From: Tricholoma matsutake
Lineage: Eukaryota; Basidiomycota; Agaricomycetes; Agaricales; Tricholomataceae
Length of the DNA stretch: 64,000 nucleotides
Assembly (NCBI GenBank): GCA_026075535.2
Contig: AP026541.1
Span: 8,618,001-8,682,000, forward strand
Direction of reading: 5' to 3'
Positions 10,333 to 20,810 of this stretch are shown in pieces; positions within the stretch are counted from its first letter, which is position 1; each line of letters starts with the position of its first letter. The notes below the pieces were generated by a model that saw nothing but the letters and a program-made list of their open reading frames with translations, searched no databases and had not been told where the DNA came from. The position numbers were made by a program, and so were the translations under genes.

Positions 10333-11479
10333 TAGTGTATATCACGGGTATGGGAATACCCACGGTATTCACATGATGGTGTACACAGATATGGGTACGG
10401 TATCCAAAAAATCAAACCTGTAGCACACCACAACCTGTTGCATGGTGTTGCAGGTTTCAACAGGTTTTGCATTCAGCTTTATTTCCACTTCCAAATGATC
10501 CAATATTTAGCCTACATGGTAGAGTATTTGCAAAGATATGAGGGATTTTGTGGGCCAAAGGTTGTTTTGCTCTATCTCAATAATTAGCTATTTATTCCTT
10601 TTGCAAATTGGTGCTCTATATTGCATATAGTATATCTACACTCTCCCCAAAGAATTAGTTGAATAACCCAACCATTCCTTTTTTGTATGCACCCCTTCCT
10701 CCTAGTTTACTTAAGAAACCCATCCCACCATATTCCCACAATTTCTCAATGGATCCTTTTGCAAATTTGTATTTTACATCACATATAGTATATATACACC
10801 CTCCCCTAAGCATTAGCTGAACAATGTAACCGTTCCTTTCTGGTATCCACCCCTTCCTCTTAGTTTACCTAAGAAACCCATCCCACCATATTTCCACAAT
10901 GCCTCAACGGATCCTTTCAGAAACTTGTACTTTACATTATATATAGTATATATGCACCCTCCCTTAAGCATTAGTTGAACGACCTAACCGTTCTTTTTTG
11001 GTATGCACCCCTTCCTCCTAGTTTACACAAAAAGCTCATTTACTGTATTTCAATGTGAGCAGTGTGAGTCAGGGCACCATCTACTGGGCTTGCACACCCC
11101 CTGAAATTAAAGCAGTATGTAAATGGATGCATGTAGAGGTGGAGAGTGATGGAGGAAGAGCTATGCACCGGAGACCAGGTTGAACCAAGTAGTCCCAAAA
11201 AGGCAATAAAACAAATCCTCCTTCACAATGGTGTGAAAAACTTTGTATAACACTTGTATTGTATTACTCTATACTTAAACTGCCAATTACACACTATAGA
11301 ACTTGAAAAATGGCAGGTAGTTACCATGGTGAATCAGACCTGTGGTGTTCTCAAAATAACCATGGTAAAAAACTGGCACTGTGGTTGCGGTGTTCAAATG
11401 GGTGTGGTTTTGACAGGTATGGGTGCAGTGTGGGAAAATCCTACCTGTGGTGTGACCCATGTTACACCCTACACGCACC
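10325..11479. mobile_element. hAT-like non-autonomous element, family B, inside gypsy RT
   Basis: The element spans 10333-11471 (1139 bp). It is flanked by CACATGCC (10325-10332) and CACGCACC (11472-11479). The three mismatches are all explained if the original was CACGCGCC and different CpGs decayed in each copy. With the original 8-mer the RT frame reads ITRLILERL, the expected gypsy sequence. Ends are TAGTGTATATCACGGGTA and, inverted, TAGGGTGTAACATGGGTC. The interior holds three tandem units of about 155 bp and a fragment of a dispersed repeat end at 11178-11208. No transposase is present. Confidence 0.82.
10597..11035. repeat. three tandem copies of a roughly 155-bp unit
   Basis: Each unit contains (C/T)ATATAGTATAT, CACCCTCCC, a (C/G)ATTAG(C/T)TGAA block, AACC(A/G)TTC and CCCCTTCCTC(C/T)(T/)AGTTTAC. 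They start near 10600, 10765 and 10915 within the hAT-like element. A tandem array inside a non-autonomous element is the only interpretation I can support. Confidence 0.75.
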
Positions 11480-12232
11480 TCATCCTGGAACGACTTTGAC
11501 AGTACAAACTCTACCTGTGTCAGGACAAGGGTGAGTTTGAGAAGACCAAGATCAAGCACCTCAGCCTGATTATCTCAGAGGGTCCAGTGGAGATGGATCC
11601 TATCAAGGTGAATGGGGTCATGGCTTGGCCAACACCCACAACCAAGAAAGAGGTGCAGTCTTTCCTGGGCTTCATCAATTTCTATCAGTGTTTTATCAAG
11701 GATTTCTCACATCATGCATGACCACTGTTTGACTTCACAGGAAAGGAGGCATGGAGGTGGGGTGTTGTACAACAGGAGGCATTCAAAAAGCTTAAGGAGA
11801 TGGTCACTTCTGCTCCTATTCTTACCTTTGCTGACAATTTGTGCCCTTTTCATGTAGAAGCTGACAGTTCTGACTGTGTGACGGATGCCGTGTTGTCTCA
11901 GCAGTCTCTGGAAGACCAGAAGTGGCATGCTGTTGCATTCTACTCCAAAAGCCCTAGTGCTGTAGAGAAAAACTATGAGATCCATGACAAGGAGATGTTG
12001 GCAATAATGCGTGCACTTGAGGAATGGTGACACTTCCTCGAGGGTGCCCAACACAAGGTGGAAATTGGGATGGATCACAAAAATCTTGAGTACTTTATGA
12101 TGGCCAAGAAATTGAATTGTTGTCAAGCTCATTGGTCCCTGTATCTATCCAGATTCGACTTCTCCTTGCACCACTGTCCAGGTCGCAGCATGGGGAAGAC
12201 CGATGCCCTCTCATGACGTGCAGACCATGGGA
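11472..12232 (+). pseudogene. gypsy RT C-terminus and RNase H, broken
   Basis: After the insertion the frame resumes LILERL, then TGA where CGA would fit, then QYKLYLCQDKG and EFEKTKIKHLSLII. The connection domain follows (EVQSFLGFINFYQCFIKDFSHH), then RNase H with FHVEADSSDCVTDAVLSQQ and the later NYEIHDKEMLAIMRALEEW. RNase H is followed by IGMDHKNLEYF and CPGRSMGKTDALS, the usual end of the domain. Stops at about 11495, 11719 and 12028 break it. Confidence 0.85.
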
Positions 12233-13836
12233 ATGGCAGCGATGACAATCAAAACATTGTGTTGTTGCAGCCAGACCTGTTCACCATTCGGGCACTGGAA
12301 GGCATTGCACCCCAGGGCAAGGAGTAGGACATGTTACACGACATTCATCATGCAAACTGTAGTGGTTTACACGAGGATGTTGTTGCCCGAGTTGTTAAAG
12401 AACTGAGGAAGGGATCCACCCTTTCCTTGCATCTGGCAGAGTGGGCTGAAAAGGAGGACTTGTTGTATATCAGGGATCATATCTATGTCCCCAAGGACCC
12501 AGACCTTCGCTGGTGCATCATATCCCAACACCATGACTCACAGATTGCTGGTCATCCTGGATGCTGGAAGACCTTGGAGCTCACCTCATGGAATTATTGG
12601 TGGCCACAAATGTCACGGCTCCTTGGTTAGTATTGTCATACTTGTGACCTTTGTTTATGCACCAAGATTCCTCATCACAAACCCATTGGTGAGCTACACC
12701 CTCTTCCTGTTCCAGAGAGCCATTGGGATGTTGTCAGTGTTGACTTTGTGGTGGAGTTGCCAGAGTCAAATGGGTTTGATGCAGTGATGTGCACAGTTGA
12801 TTCAGTGGGGAAATGCGCTCACTTTATTCCCACTCACACCACTGTCAGTGCCCTGGGTGCTATCTCCACCATGTGTGGAAATTAGACTTCCTGGCGCCTT
12901 CCTTTCTGACCGTGGCCCTCAGTTCATGGCAGAGTTCACTCGCAAGCTGTACTGACTTCTGGGGATCAAACTCCTGCTTTGACTGCCTATCACCCACAAA
13001 CTGATGGCCAGACTGAGTGAGTCAACCAGGAACTGGAGCAGTACATCTGCATCTTCATCAATAAGTGCCAGGACAATTGGGATAATCTTCTCCCCTTGGC
13101 CAAGTTTGGTTACAACAACCATGTCCATGCTTCCACTCAACAAACCTCTTTCCTCTTAGACACTGGATGGCATCCACACATGGGATTCAAACCTCACCAA
13201 ACTCCCTCACACATTGAGATGGTGAATGAGTTCACAGAACACATGAGGGATAGCTTGGAGGAGGCAAAGGCAGCCTTAGTGAAGGTGAAGGACAACATGG
13301 CACACTTTTACAATCAATGCCATTCTCCAGCCCCTCAGTACAAGGTTGGTGATTGAGTTTATCTTGACTCCAGTGACATCTCCACCACACGTCCATCCAA
13401 GAAACTCGCCCATCGCTTCCTGGGACCTTTCCCCATTGTCAAGTGTGTTGGAATGCATGCTTATCGTCTGTGCCTCCCAGCCTCCATGTCCAGACTCCAC
13501 CCAGTCTTCCATGTCATCAAACTCCCTCCAGCTCCCCCAGATCCATTTCCAGGATGCCATTCACATCCACCACCACCACCTACAGTGATTGAGGGAGAAC
13601 CCCAGTATGAAGTCGAGTTGATCTTGGAGAGCCGGTTGCATCGAGGAAAACTCCAGTATTTGGTGCACTGGAAGGGTTATGGGTATGAGGAGAACTCATG
13701 GGTCGAGGAGTCCAATGTGAATGCCCCTCAGTTAGTCAAGGAATTCCACCAATGGCACACTGCTGCACTGCATTACATTCAAGTCACTGACTTTGGTTGT
13801 ATGCAATTTCAAATGCATCAGGGTGATGCATCTTAG
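12233..13836 (+). pseudogene. gypsy integrase with C-terminal chromodomain, broken
   Basis: An H2C2-like N-terminus (HHDSQIAGHPGCWKTLEL) and a CHTC-like segment are followed by a core with DFVVELPES, then MCTVDSVGKCAHFIP. FGSQSSACTDFWGIKLLL-like sequence is shifted between frames near 12900-12980. The later HASTQQTSFLLDTGWHPHMGF is typical of fungal gypsy integrase. The end (13590-13790) is a well-preserved chromodomain: YEVELILESRLHRGKLQYLV, HWKGYGYEENSWVEESNV. Several frameshifts and stops are present. Chromodomains direct integration to heterochromatin in this clade. Confidence 0.85.
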
Positions 13837-13929
13837 AGAGGGGGTGATGTCAGGGGACTAGGGGGTGCCCCATGTGTTTCTCCTATTTTTTACATTTGTC
13901 CTATATTTTTCCTCCCTTCATTTCCTTCT

Positions 13930-14784
13930 ATTTTTCATAGTGCTTTAAGGTCTGGTTCGGTTTGGTTTTTACCCCAAAATCTGAAGAACTGAAATCGCAA
14001 CCAGTCCATAGTTTCTCCAAATCTTGCCAAAACTGAACCAAACTGCATATAACCGGTTCATGTAGCCAGTGGGGCATGAACCAGACTGGTTATAACCAGT
14101 CAATAACCGGACTATAGAGTAATTAGTACACAAGGTGTGGATTTCTCATTTTTGTAATAATTTGTTGAAAACTGACTACCTGATCACAGGAAAAACCTGC
14201 GAGTCAGGTCACCATGAAGCATGGGTTCCTTTCCCACAATGACATACCCCACACTTCAGGGCACCATGAGGTGTGGGTTTCTCATTTCTGTAATAATTTG
14301 TTGAAAAGATACAAAATTATTACAGAAATAAGAAACCCACACCTCACAGTTCCCTGAGGCATGGGATATATCATCACGGGAAAGGAACCCATGCTTCATG
14401 GTGACCTGACTTGGGGGGTTTTGTTCCCGTGATCAGGTAGACTGATGGTTCAGTTCAAAACCAGTGTTAACCAGTTTTGCTATTTACACACCTCACTTTT
14501 TGCTCTTTTCATTTGGATATGCCCCATCTTTTTAATTACTAGATATGTACATAGTTATATGTTTGTTATGTTCTAACTTAGGGACCGTAAGTCTAGTTGA
14601 GAACTGGTCTAAACCAGTCCTCGACAGTCCTAGAAAGTGTTGACAAGAATGAAGACCAAGGACTGGACTGCTTCAAGAAGTGGTTGAACCAGGACTGAAA
14701 GTCCAGTTACATTGGTTAAGGTCCAGTTTGGTTCCCAGTCTTTTTTCAGTCCATTGGACCAGACTTTTAAGCACTAATTCTTCA
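13930..14784. mobile_element. hAT-like non-autonomous element, family A, in the gypsy 3' LTR
   Basis: The element spans 13938-14776 (839 bp), flanked by ATTTTTCA (13930-13937) and ATTCTTCA (14777-14784), an 8-bp duplication with one mismatch. Ends read TAGTGCTTTAAGGTCTGGTT and, inverted, TAGTGCTTAAAAGTCTGGTC. Subterminal repeats resemble AACCGGTT and CCAGTTTGGTTC. The empty site is seen directly in the other LTR. It contains a second, nested foldback element. No transposase. Confidence 0.88.
14171..14445. mobile_element. foldback element nested in the hAT-like element
   Basis: The segment 14176-14440 (265 bp) is almost wholly an inverted repeat. The arms, about 105 bp each, run CTACCTGATCAC...GTAATAATTT and back, joined by a short loop near 14305-14318. 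It is bounded by ACTGA on both sides (14171-14175 and 14441-14445), a 5-bp direct repeat. Transcription would give a long hairpin. Superfamily is unknown. Confidence 0.75.
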
Positions 14785-15073
14785 TTTTCTATGATGTTTC
14801 CTTATTTTATTGCTAATTTTCCTTTCTATCACATTTGTGCATGTTGACAGTTTTATATTTAGAGGCAGAGTACCCTTTCCGACATCTACCTCTTGGACCC
14901 CTTGGTATGATGTCATTTGGCAGCCTTGATCTGCCTATCTCTGCCTTTTCTATTTTTAGGTTATTTGCAGTCTTCACATATACTGGGCATTGGCAAAGGG
15001 GTCGTTAGAGTTTTCTCTTCAGATTTTCCTTTGCTAGTCTATTAATTAAGTGGCCTCTAAGGTTGCCCTTATA

Positions 15074-16079
15074 CAAGGAATCTGAGAGGTAGCATGCATA
15101 CATGTTGTAGTAGCCAGGAAGCCAGTGAAGTCTGATGAACAACCTTGTGCATCCAAGGGAGTGGAACATCGATACTTGAGGTGTTGCAATGCTAGGAAAT
15201 GGGACATGAGCACCAGTAAAAGTCATCATAGATGGTGTCCATGTTGTTAGCATAGCCATAGGCAGTGGGAGGAAAACAAAGAGAGTCTGAATATGTGGGC
15301 TGTAGACGGTCATTCTGTGGTGGTTCAAGCACAAGGCACTGTCATTGACAATGATGACATGGCCATAGCCATGAGCTTGGGGTACACAACGGGGGCCTGG
15401 GAAGTGAGTAGGGGTGAGCAGGGTGGTTTGGAATTCAGTCAAATGGATGACACATTCTGATGAGCACGTTTGCATGTAGTGTAGGTGATGGCAGGGGTTT
15501 TTATTGGAGATGGTGGGGCTGACAGTAGCTGTTTGTGATGACTTGTTAGGTGACAGTGGTGTCAATGGATAGGTTGGGGGTGCTGTGGGTGCTGTCGACA
15601 ATCTAATGTGAAGGTCTTGGGGGTGGTGTGGGTGCTGTTGACAATCTTGATGAACAACACCACATGGCGCTGAACAAGTCAAGGGGGGCAAGGGTGGTAA
15701 AGGTAGAGGGGCAGTTGAAAGAGCCAGGGGGGGTGAATGAAAGGAGTGGGGGCCAGGAGCAAGAGACGAGTGGTTGAACAAGAGGAAAACAAGCCCGGGG
15801 GAAAAAGAGTGGAAGACAGTGGGAGTCCACCATCAAGGAATTGCCAGTGGGGTCAAACAGGAGAGGAAATGAGAGAAGTATGATAAGGGGTCAGAAGGAA
15901 AATCAAGGATGCCACATGGTGCCAAACAACTCCTGGGAGGGTGAATGAACCAACAGAGCAGGCCAGAAGAGAGAGAGACAAGACAGAGTGTTGCAGTAAT
16001 TTCAGGGTTGGCATGGTTTCAGGGAAAAGAACATGTGAGAGAGTAGAGTGTTGATAGTAAGTTCATTATAAAAAAAAGG
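15074..16079 (-). pseudogene. right part of LARD interior, with proline-rich antisense frame
   Basis: Minus 15005-15781 is open for 258 codons; the start of the frame is Pro/Ser/Thr-rich, and the last part (from about 15073 down) lies in the gypsy LTR. No domain is recognised. It is the sequence displaced from the left interior (4531-7137) by the gypsy insertion. Confidence 0.35.
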
Positions 16080-16264
16080 TGGAAGGAAGCGGGAGCTTCC
16101 AACACTAATGGAAACTGAGAACTATAAGGAACTTAGTATATTCAAGGGCAGAAACTAAGATATTGTACAAAGTAATCAAGGTGTAGACTATATACTACTG
16201 GAATAACATGTGATAAAGGGTGCAGATGTAGATAAGGGATGCTGATGTAAGAGACACTCTTACA
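16080..16264 (+). repeat. 3' LTR of the LARD-like element
   Basis: 185 bp, TGGAAGGAAGCGGGAGC...CTCTTACA, followed by the target duplication TAGAC. Confidence 0.92.
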
Positions 16265-16575
16265 TAGACATGGTAAACCTGTCTTTCACATCAAGTGTGA
16301 CAAGTTGGGCACCCCCATTAGGTGGAAAGTACACCTTGTTTTCAGAGGCCATGAACAAATTTATGGCAAGGACTATACTAAAACTACCTCACTGACTGCA
16401 CGCATGGAATCTTGGCACATTCCCTTACATATTGCTGCCTCTCTCAGATGTGCACAACAAATCAATATAAAGACCACCTTTCTCTATGGACTGCTCCCAG
16501 ATGATGAGATACAATATATGCAACAGCCCACAGGGTTTGAGGAGCCAGGGAAGGAGGACTGGGTTTGGCTACTCC

Positions 16576-18079
16576 AGCATGGCTAGTGTTTAAAGGTCCA
16601 GTTGCATGGACCGAAAAAATGACTGCAACCGAACCCAACCCAACTGAATGCAACCGAACCGTCAGTTGTGGTTGCTCAGTTTTGGGGGTCGGTTGGGTTG
16701 CCGGTTGCCTCGATTCAAAATTATTTAAAAACCATTCAAAAACTGGTTGCAATCAGTTGCAACCGGTCTTCTGACTGTATACAAACTATTACTTATGTAC
16801 TAGATATTACAGTAACAACAAGACAATAAACTAATGTACTTACTACTAATATCTACTATTTACACAATATATAATGAAAACGGGACAAGCCCAAAGGAAA
16901 ACTATACATTTGGTGAGGGTTTATATACCCTGTGGCTGCGCACAGACCTTTTGGTCATGTGCTGCCACAAAAAACAAAGTGACACCACTTTGCCTAATGA
17001 TTCCCACAGCCACAAATCATCAACGATGCCACTTCAACCATCACCCACACCACCCACCGCCTACCTCAGAAGTCCCACCCGCGAAGTGAGAGTGTAGAGG
17101 GCCCAAACGATGACTAGTGTCATTTGGGCCCTCAGGTATGTTTTGTATCATCTTTCTTTATTAATACTAACTAATTTGATCTCTTTTTTTACAGTCTTAT
17201 GTCATGTTACCCACCTCCCACCTCCATGCCCTCTCAGGCCCTGTGCCACTGCTGTGAGCCTCTGCTTGCAGGGTGGCAACGGGTCCTGTTTCTGGACAAC
17301 AATGCAACAATGACAAGGGCACCACCAACAACAATGTCGCTGCACTGCTGCCCCACCCAATGCCGCATTGTACAGCACCACCACCCCGCCTACAAGCCAC
17401 TGCTCGTAGGGGGAGATGATGGTGCTGATGATGATGGAACACAGGATGACGATGACGACAAATGCCGATGGACGCCAATGACAATGAATGCCAACGAATG
17501 CCACTGAATGCCACCGAATGCCAACACCGCCGAATGCCAATGCCAACGCCAGTGAGTGCCCATGCCACCAAATGCCATCGCCAGGGAATGCCACTGCCAG
17601 GGAACGCCAATGCCAACACCCAATGCCAATGAACAGTGGGGAAGTCGAACAAGCGGGGAAGGGGGACAAATGAACAGTGGGGAGACAATAACAACAGACA
17701 GGGGGACAACAACATGGTACCAACGACCCCCACTCTCGCCAGAAATGCGAGATGATGGGGTCAGTTTTTTTGTTTTTCTTACTTTTATTTTTATTCATTC
17801 TATTAACGACCTGTCACCACCACGAGCACCTGCTCGCGGGGTGTCTTTTAATTAGTTTTATTTAATATGATACAAATTTTAGTTAAGAGATGAAAATAGC
17901 AGGTAAAACCAGTTCTAACTGGTCTTTTGGAGGCAACCAAACTGACTGGGACCAGTTGTACCCGGTTCAGTTGTGGTTGCTCCAATTTGGGTGATGGTTG
18001 CAACCAGTTGCGGTTGCCGGTTGCCCATTTTGGGGTCGAAAAACTGGACCGAACTGGACCTTAAAACACTAAGCATGGC
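16576..18079. mobile_element. hAT-like non-autonomous element, family A, inside copia RT
   Basis: The element spans 16584-18071 (1488 bp), flanked by AGCATGGC at 16576-16583 and 18072-18079, a perfect 8-bp duplication. Ends read TAGTGTTTAAAGGTCCAGTT and, inverted, TAGTGTTTTAAGGTCCAGTT. Subterminal segments are packed with GGTTGCAACCGG-like and AACTGGACC repeats. The copia frame rejoins across it. The interior includes a GC-rich minisatellite. No transposase is present. Confidence 0.92.
17460..17640. repeat. minisatellite of (GAATGCCAMC)-type units
   Basis: Imperfect tandem repetition of a roughly 10-12 bp unit (GAATGCCAACG, GAATGCCACTG and similar), more than a dozen units. The overlapping open frames on both strands are repeat products. 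Confidence 0.75.
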
Positions 18080-18704
18080 CTATATGGCATGAAACAGAGC
18101 GGACACATCTGGAATCAGACCCTTAATGCACAGATGCTAGATTGGGGATTCACACATCTCTCATGTGAATCCTGTATATATTGCTGCAAAACCAACCCCA
18201 GTACAATTATTGCCACTGTCCATGCTGATGACTACTTAGCCATCGCTGACTCCAAGGATGAAAATGAGTGTTTTAAAAACCAGATGTGTGAGGTATGGAT
18301 GAGATCCAAATTGGGGACAGCACACTTTATCATGGGTATCACTATTACATGGGACAGGGATGCTCACACCATTGCACTATCACAAATGGCACTTATTGAC
18401 AAAATTATTGAACAATTTGGTCAAAAGGATGCTCACCCAGTTTCTGCCCCTCTTGAACCAGGTTCAAAATTATGTTGACCCAACCAACAATTCATATCAC
18501 AAGACACCTGGAATGCTCTCATCAAACCCCCTTATTGCTCCCTTGTTGGATGTTTGCTTTACTTGGTGATCTCTACCCATCCTGATATTTCCTATGTGGT
18601 TCAACAGCTCTCTCAATATCTTGACTCCTACACATTCAAACATTGTGGTGCCGCTGTCCAACTAGTATGCTTCTTGAAAGGGACTATACTCTAGCTATAA
18701 GGCA

Positions 18705-19735
18705 ATGACTACTGTGGGAAAAAGTGAAAAAGTAGGGGAGGAGAGGGTACCCACTGCTGGGCTGGCATGTGGATCATGACCAAACATGTGCTGCCAAAAC
18801 TGTGTAAGGGTACCATGTAGAGTGGTATGCCAGGTATAGAGACTAGGGAGCCAGTGGGTGGATGTAAAACTATGTGTGAATATGATATGAGAGATAGTGA
18901 CTCACCAGCTCTCCTGTTCATCCCACTGAATAAATGAGCATTACAGATGCATCATAGAGACCTTATAAATGATGTGGTGAGCCTACTATCAAATCTAGAT
19001 AGGATAAGATAGTCAGAAAAGCAAACTAGGGGTGGGGAGGAGGAATACTTACTGTATTAGATCCGTGGCACAAAAGTGTTCGATTTCTTTGTTTTTCAGG
19101 TCTATAGATGAAGTAAATGAAAGGTATGTATGTACAGTGGGATGGGACTGAGATCCTGGCTCACTAGGGCATGCTTTCCCCATCAACAGAGGTGAACTTT
19201 GCTCACCATGGGTCACACACCTTTCCTATTGTCCAAAACTCCTTCTGGGCAGTTAGGGTAGTCCCTCACCCTAGATTTATAGCATATAGTCAATACTTCA
19301 GGCTACAAGATAGGGTCTTCACCTATTCATCTAATCTCCTTGTTACTCAATGCCAGCTCATAGCACCCATTAGTGGCAGTATAGACAAACATACCAAGGT
19401 GCTGTAAGTAGAATTAACACCTTAGAATGGTCCATGAGTCTATACAAGAGGGATGGAGAGTGAATGTATTGAGATAGGTTACACTCACTCACCAAAGGCC
19501 AACAGAGCTTCAGCTTCTCAATGTAGTATATGGAATAGTGCATAGTAATATATATTATGAGGTTCCCTTGAGCTATAGTACATCCAGATACCAGGAGAGG
19601 CCATGCCATGCACTCTAGAGGTAGGTTGCTGAACCAAGTGTTCCCAAAAAGGCAATAACTCGAAGGTAGCTCAACAATGACACGACGTGCTATTAATCAG
19701 AGAGCCAGGGAAGAAAGAGATGCTGGAGTTCCCAT
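18705..19735. repeat. dispersed repeat copy B
   Basis: From about 18930 this matches 2140-2880 block by block. It ends with GAACCAAGTGTTCCCAAAAAGGCAATAA-type sequence at 19624-19660. No open frame of interest. Confidence 0.6.
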
Positions 19736-19993
19736 TTCAAACATGCCCTCATGTAACTGAACCAGTTCCAGTTTTGTTCCAAAATGGAAAAAAAAAACTG
19801 GACCAAACTGGACCTTCAACACTAACTGATACCCCTTTCCAGAAAAGATCCTCACTATTGGGGGTTCTTGCAGGACCCCTGAAACCCTTACTGATGTATA
19901 TTCCACAAAAAAATCTCTTATTCAGATAGATTTTTTTGACCTTTGCCCAGATTTTATCCAGATAATCACACATACATAGGTTTGGACCTGATT
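19736..19993. other. possible terminal fragment of a family A element; otherwise nothing recognised
   Basis: AACTGGACCAAACTGGACCT followed by TCAACACTA at 19796-19825 is the right end of a family A hAT-like element. A matching left end was not found, so this is a fragment. No gene in the remaining bases. Confidence 0.45.
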
Positions 19994-20810
19994 TTATCTG
20001 GATAACTGAACATGACATAGTAAAAATTTCTTTTCCCCCCTGAAATAGCTATTTTTTTGCTTCTGTGGCATTCTGGTGCTGCAACAGAGAGCCCATGCAT
20101 GAATTCTGAGCCAGTAAACACCCACATTCCAGTCATCTTTCTTCTCAGCCATGAAACCAACCATCTTTTGTCCTTTCTGAAGTTTGAGCATGGCTGCAAT
20201 ATGCTGTGTCCAGGCACAAAGTTCCATGAAACATTTGTAGTCAGTGGAGGAGAGTCCAATGTATTGGCCCACAACAATGCAGCATGGTACAGTATCCAAT
20301 GCACAAAGGAGTGAGCTGGAGGGGAGCAGAGTGAATTTCTTGACATGAAAATACTGCAATGTGCAGTGAACTGTGCAAAACTGTTGGTTATGCATATGCT
20401 CAAAAATTTGCATTGGCAGATATGAAACTGATGTTACACTTGTGGCCTTCGAAACCCAAGCATGTTTGCCATGTTTGCTGGCAGTTTTGGAATACATGGT
20501 CAGGACTGTAAGCTGAGATTGATTCATCAGAAATGACAGTGTGTGAAAAATGTAATGGCATACCTCATCCAACCATTATGACATTGTCATCCAAAATGAG
20601 GCCATATCCTGAAGCTCCCTCAACTGTAGAGGTGACAGTTGAGACACACAGGCATTCTTGAGCTCCACAGGAAGTTTGAATTTTTTCATTAGCTACATTC
20701 AAAGCTGGCACTGCAACTTCCACAATGTTGCAGTGCAGTGTATTACATGAGTGTGAATTTGAGTCTCCACAATCACCCTCATTTGAGTGTAACATTTGTG
20801 CAATAATCAC
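19994..20810 (-). pseudogene. unrecognised decayed reading frame
   Basis: Two minus-strand frames (20565-20810 and 19994-20572) join across a single stop near 20567-20571: ...LILDDNVIMVG, stop, DEVCHYIFHTLSF... to ...WNVGVYWLRIHAWALCCSTR. The second is 192 codons long, so this was probably once a real protein. I do not recognise the family. Its base composition and CpG scarcity match the surrounding transposons, and it lies just downstream of a MULE transposase on the same strand. It could be a second TE-encoded or captured protein. Confidence 0.4.

Larger units (their letters stand above)
13848..15073 (+). repeat. 3' LTR of the gypsy chromovirus, interrupted
   Basis: The LTR halves are 13848-13937 and 14777-15073. 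A GGGGGTGA purine tract precedes it. The interrupting element is described separately. A short deletion near 14965 removes about 10 bp present in the 5' LTR. Confidence 0.9.
7133..15078 (+). mobile_element. Ty3/gypsy chromovirus (chromodomain retrotransposon), nearly full length but decayed
   Basis: The element spans 7138-15073. The 5' LTR is 7138-7526 (389 bp). The 3' LTR is 13848-15073 and is about 379 bp once its 839-bp insertion and the insertion's target duplication are removed. Both start TGT(A/C)AGGGGACTAGGGGG and end CCCTTATA. Flanks are TGAGG (7133-7137) and CAAGG (15074-15078), which both derive from CGAGG by CpG deamination on opposite strands, so this is probably a 5-bp duplication. 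Inside are gag, protease, RT, RNase H, integrase and chromodomain in normal gypsy order, all on the plus strand. Confidence 0.9.
4341..16269 (+). mobile_element. non-autonomous LTR retroelement (LARD-like) with 185-bp LTRs
   Basis: The element spans 4346-16264 between two copies of TAGAC (4341-4345 and 16265-16269), a perfect 5-bp target duplication inside copia RT. The LTRs are 4346-4530 and 16080-16264, both 185 bp, nearly identical, starting TGGAAGG and ending CTTACA, the canonical TG...CA. The 3' LTR is preceded by AAAAAAAGG, a polypurine-like tract, which sets the orientation as plus. After subtracting the nested gypsy (7138-15073) and MITE (5849-6724), about 2.7 kb of internal sequence remains, with no gag or pol. 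It instead holds antisense open frames, including an F-box-like motif. It must have been moved by another element's enzymes. Confidence 0.9.
3531..18690 (+). mobile_element. Ty1/copia retrotransposon pol remnant, split by two later insertions
   Basis: Three separated pieces read as one copia pol. Piece 1 (3531-4345) has the integrase-to-RT linker (SIKCILISYDPKSKSYQCYN, YHVRFLKSHDG) and the RT start (DELKSLKDMVVYKLIP). Piece 2 (16270-16583) has the RT core (DKLGTPIRWKVHLVFRGHEQ, DYTKTTSLTARMES, INIKTTFLYGLL). Piece 3 (18080-18690) has IATVHADDYLAIAD, with the catalytic ADD, then FIMGITITWDRD and HPDISYVVQQLSQYL. Removing the insertions together with one target duplication rejoins the frame exactly at both breaks (QHIR to HGKP, and QHG to LYGMKQ). 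Gag, protease, most of integrase and RNase H are missing, and several stops are present. Confidence 0.9.

Noticed and set aside
15005..15781. 258-codon minus ORF as a host gene
   Set aside because: It crosses the gypsy LTR boundary at 15073, so the continuous frame is accidental at least in part.
17202..17798. 198-codon minus ORF and overlapping plus ORFs
   Set aside because: They come from the GC-rich tandem repeat inside the family A element; several frames are open because of the repeat.
16584..18071. Intron in the copia gene
   Set aside because: An 8-bp target duplication and inverted ends identify it as a transposon.
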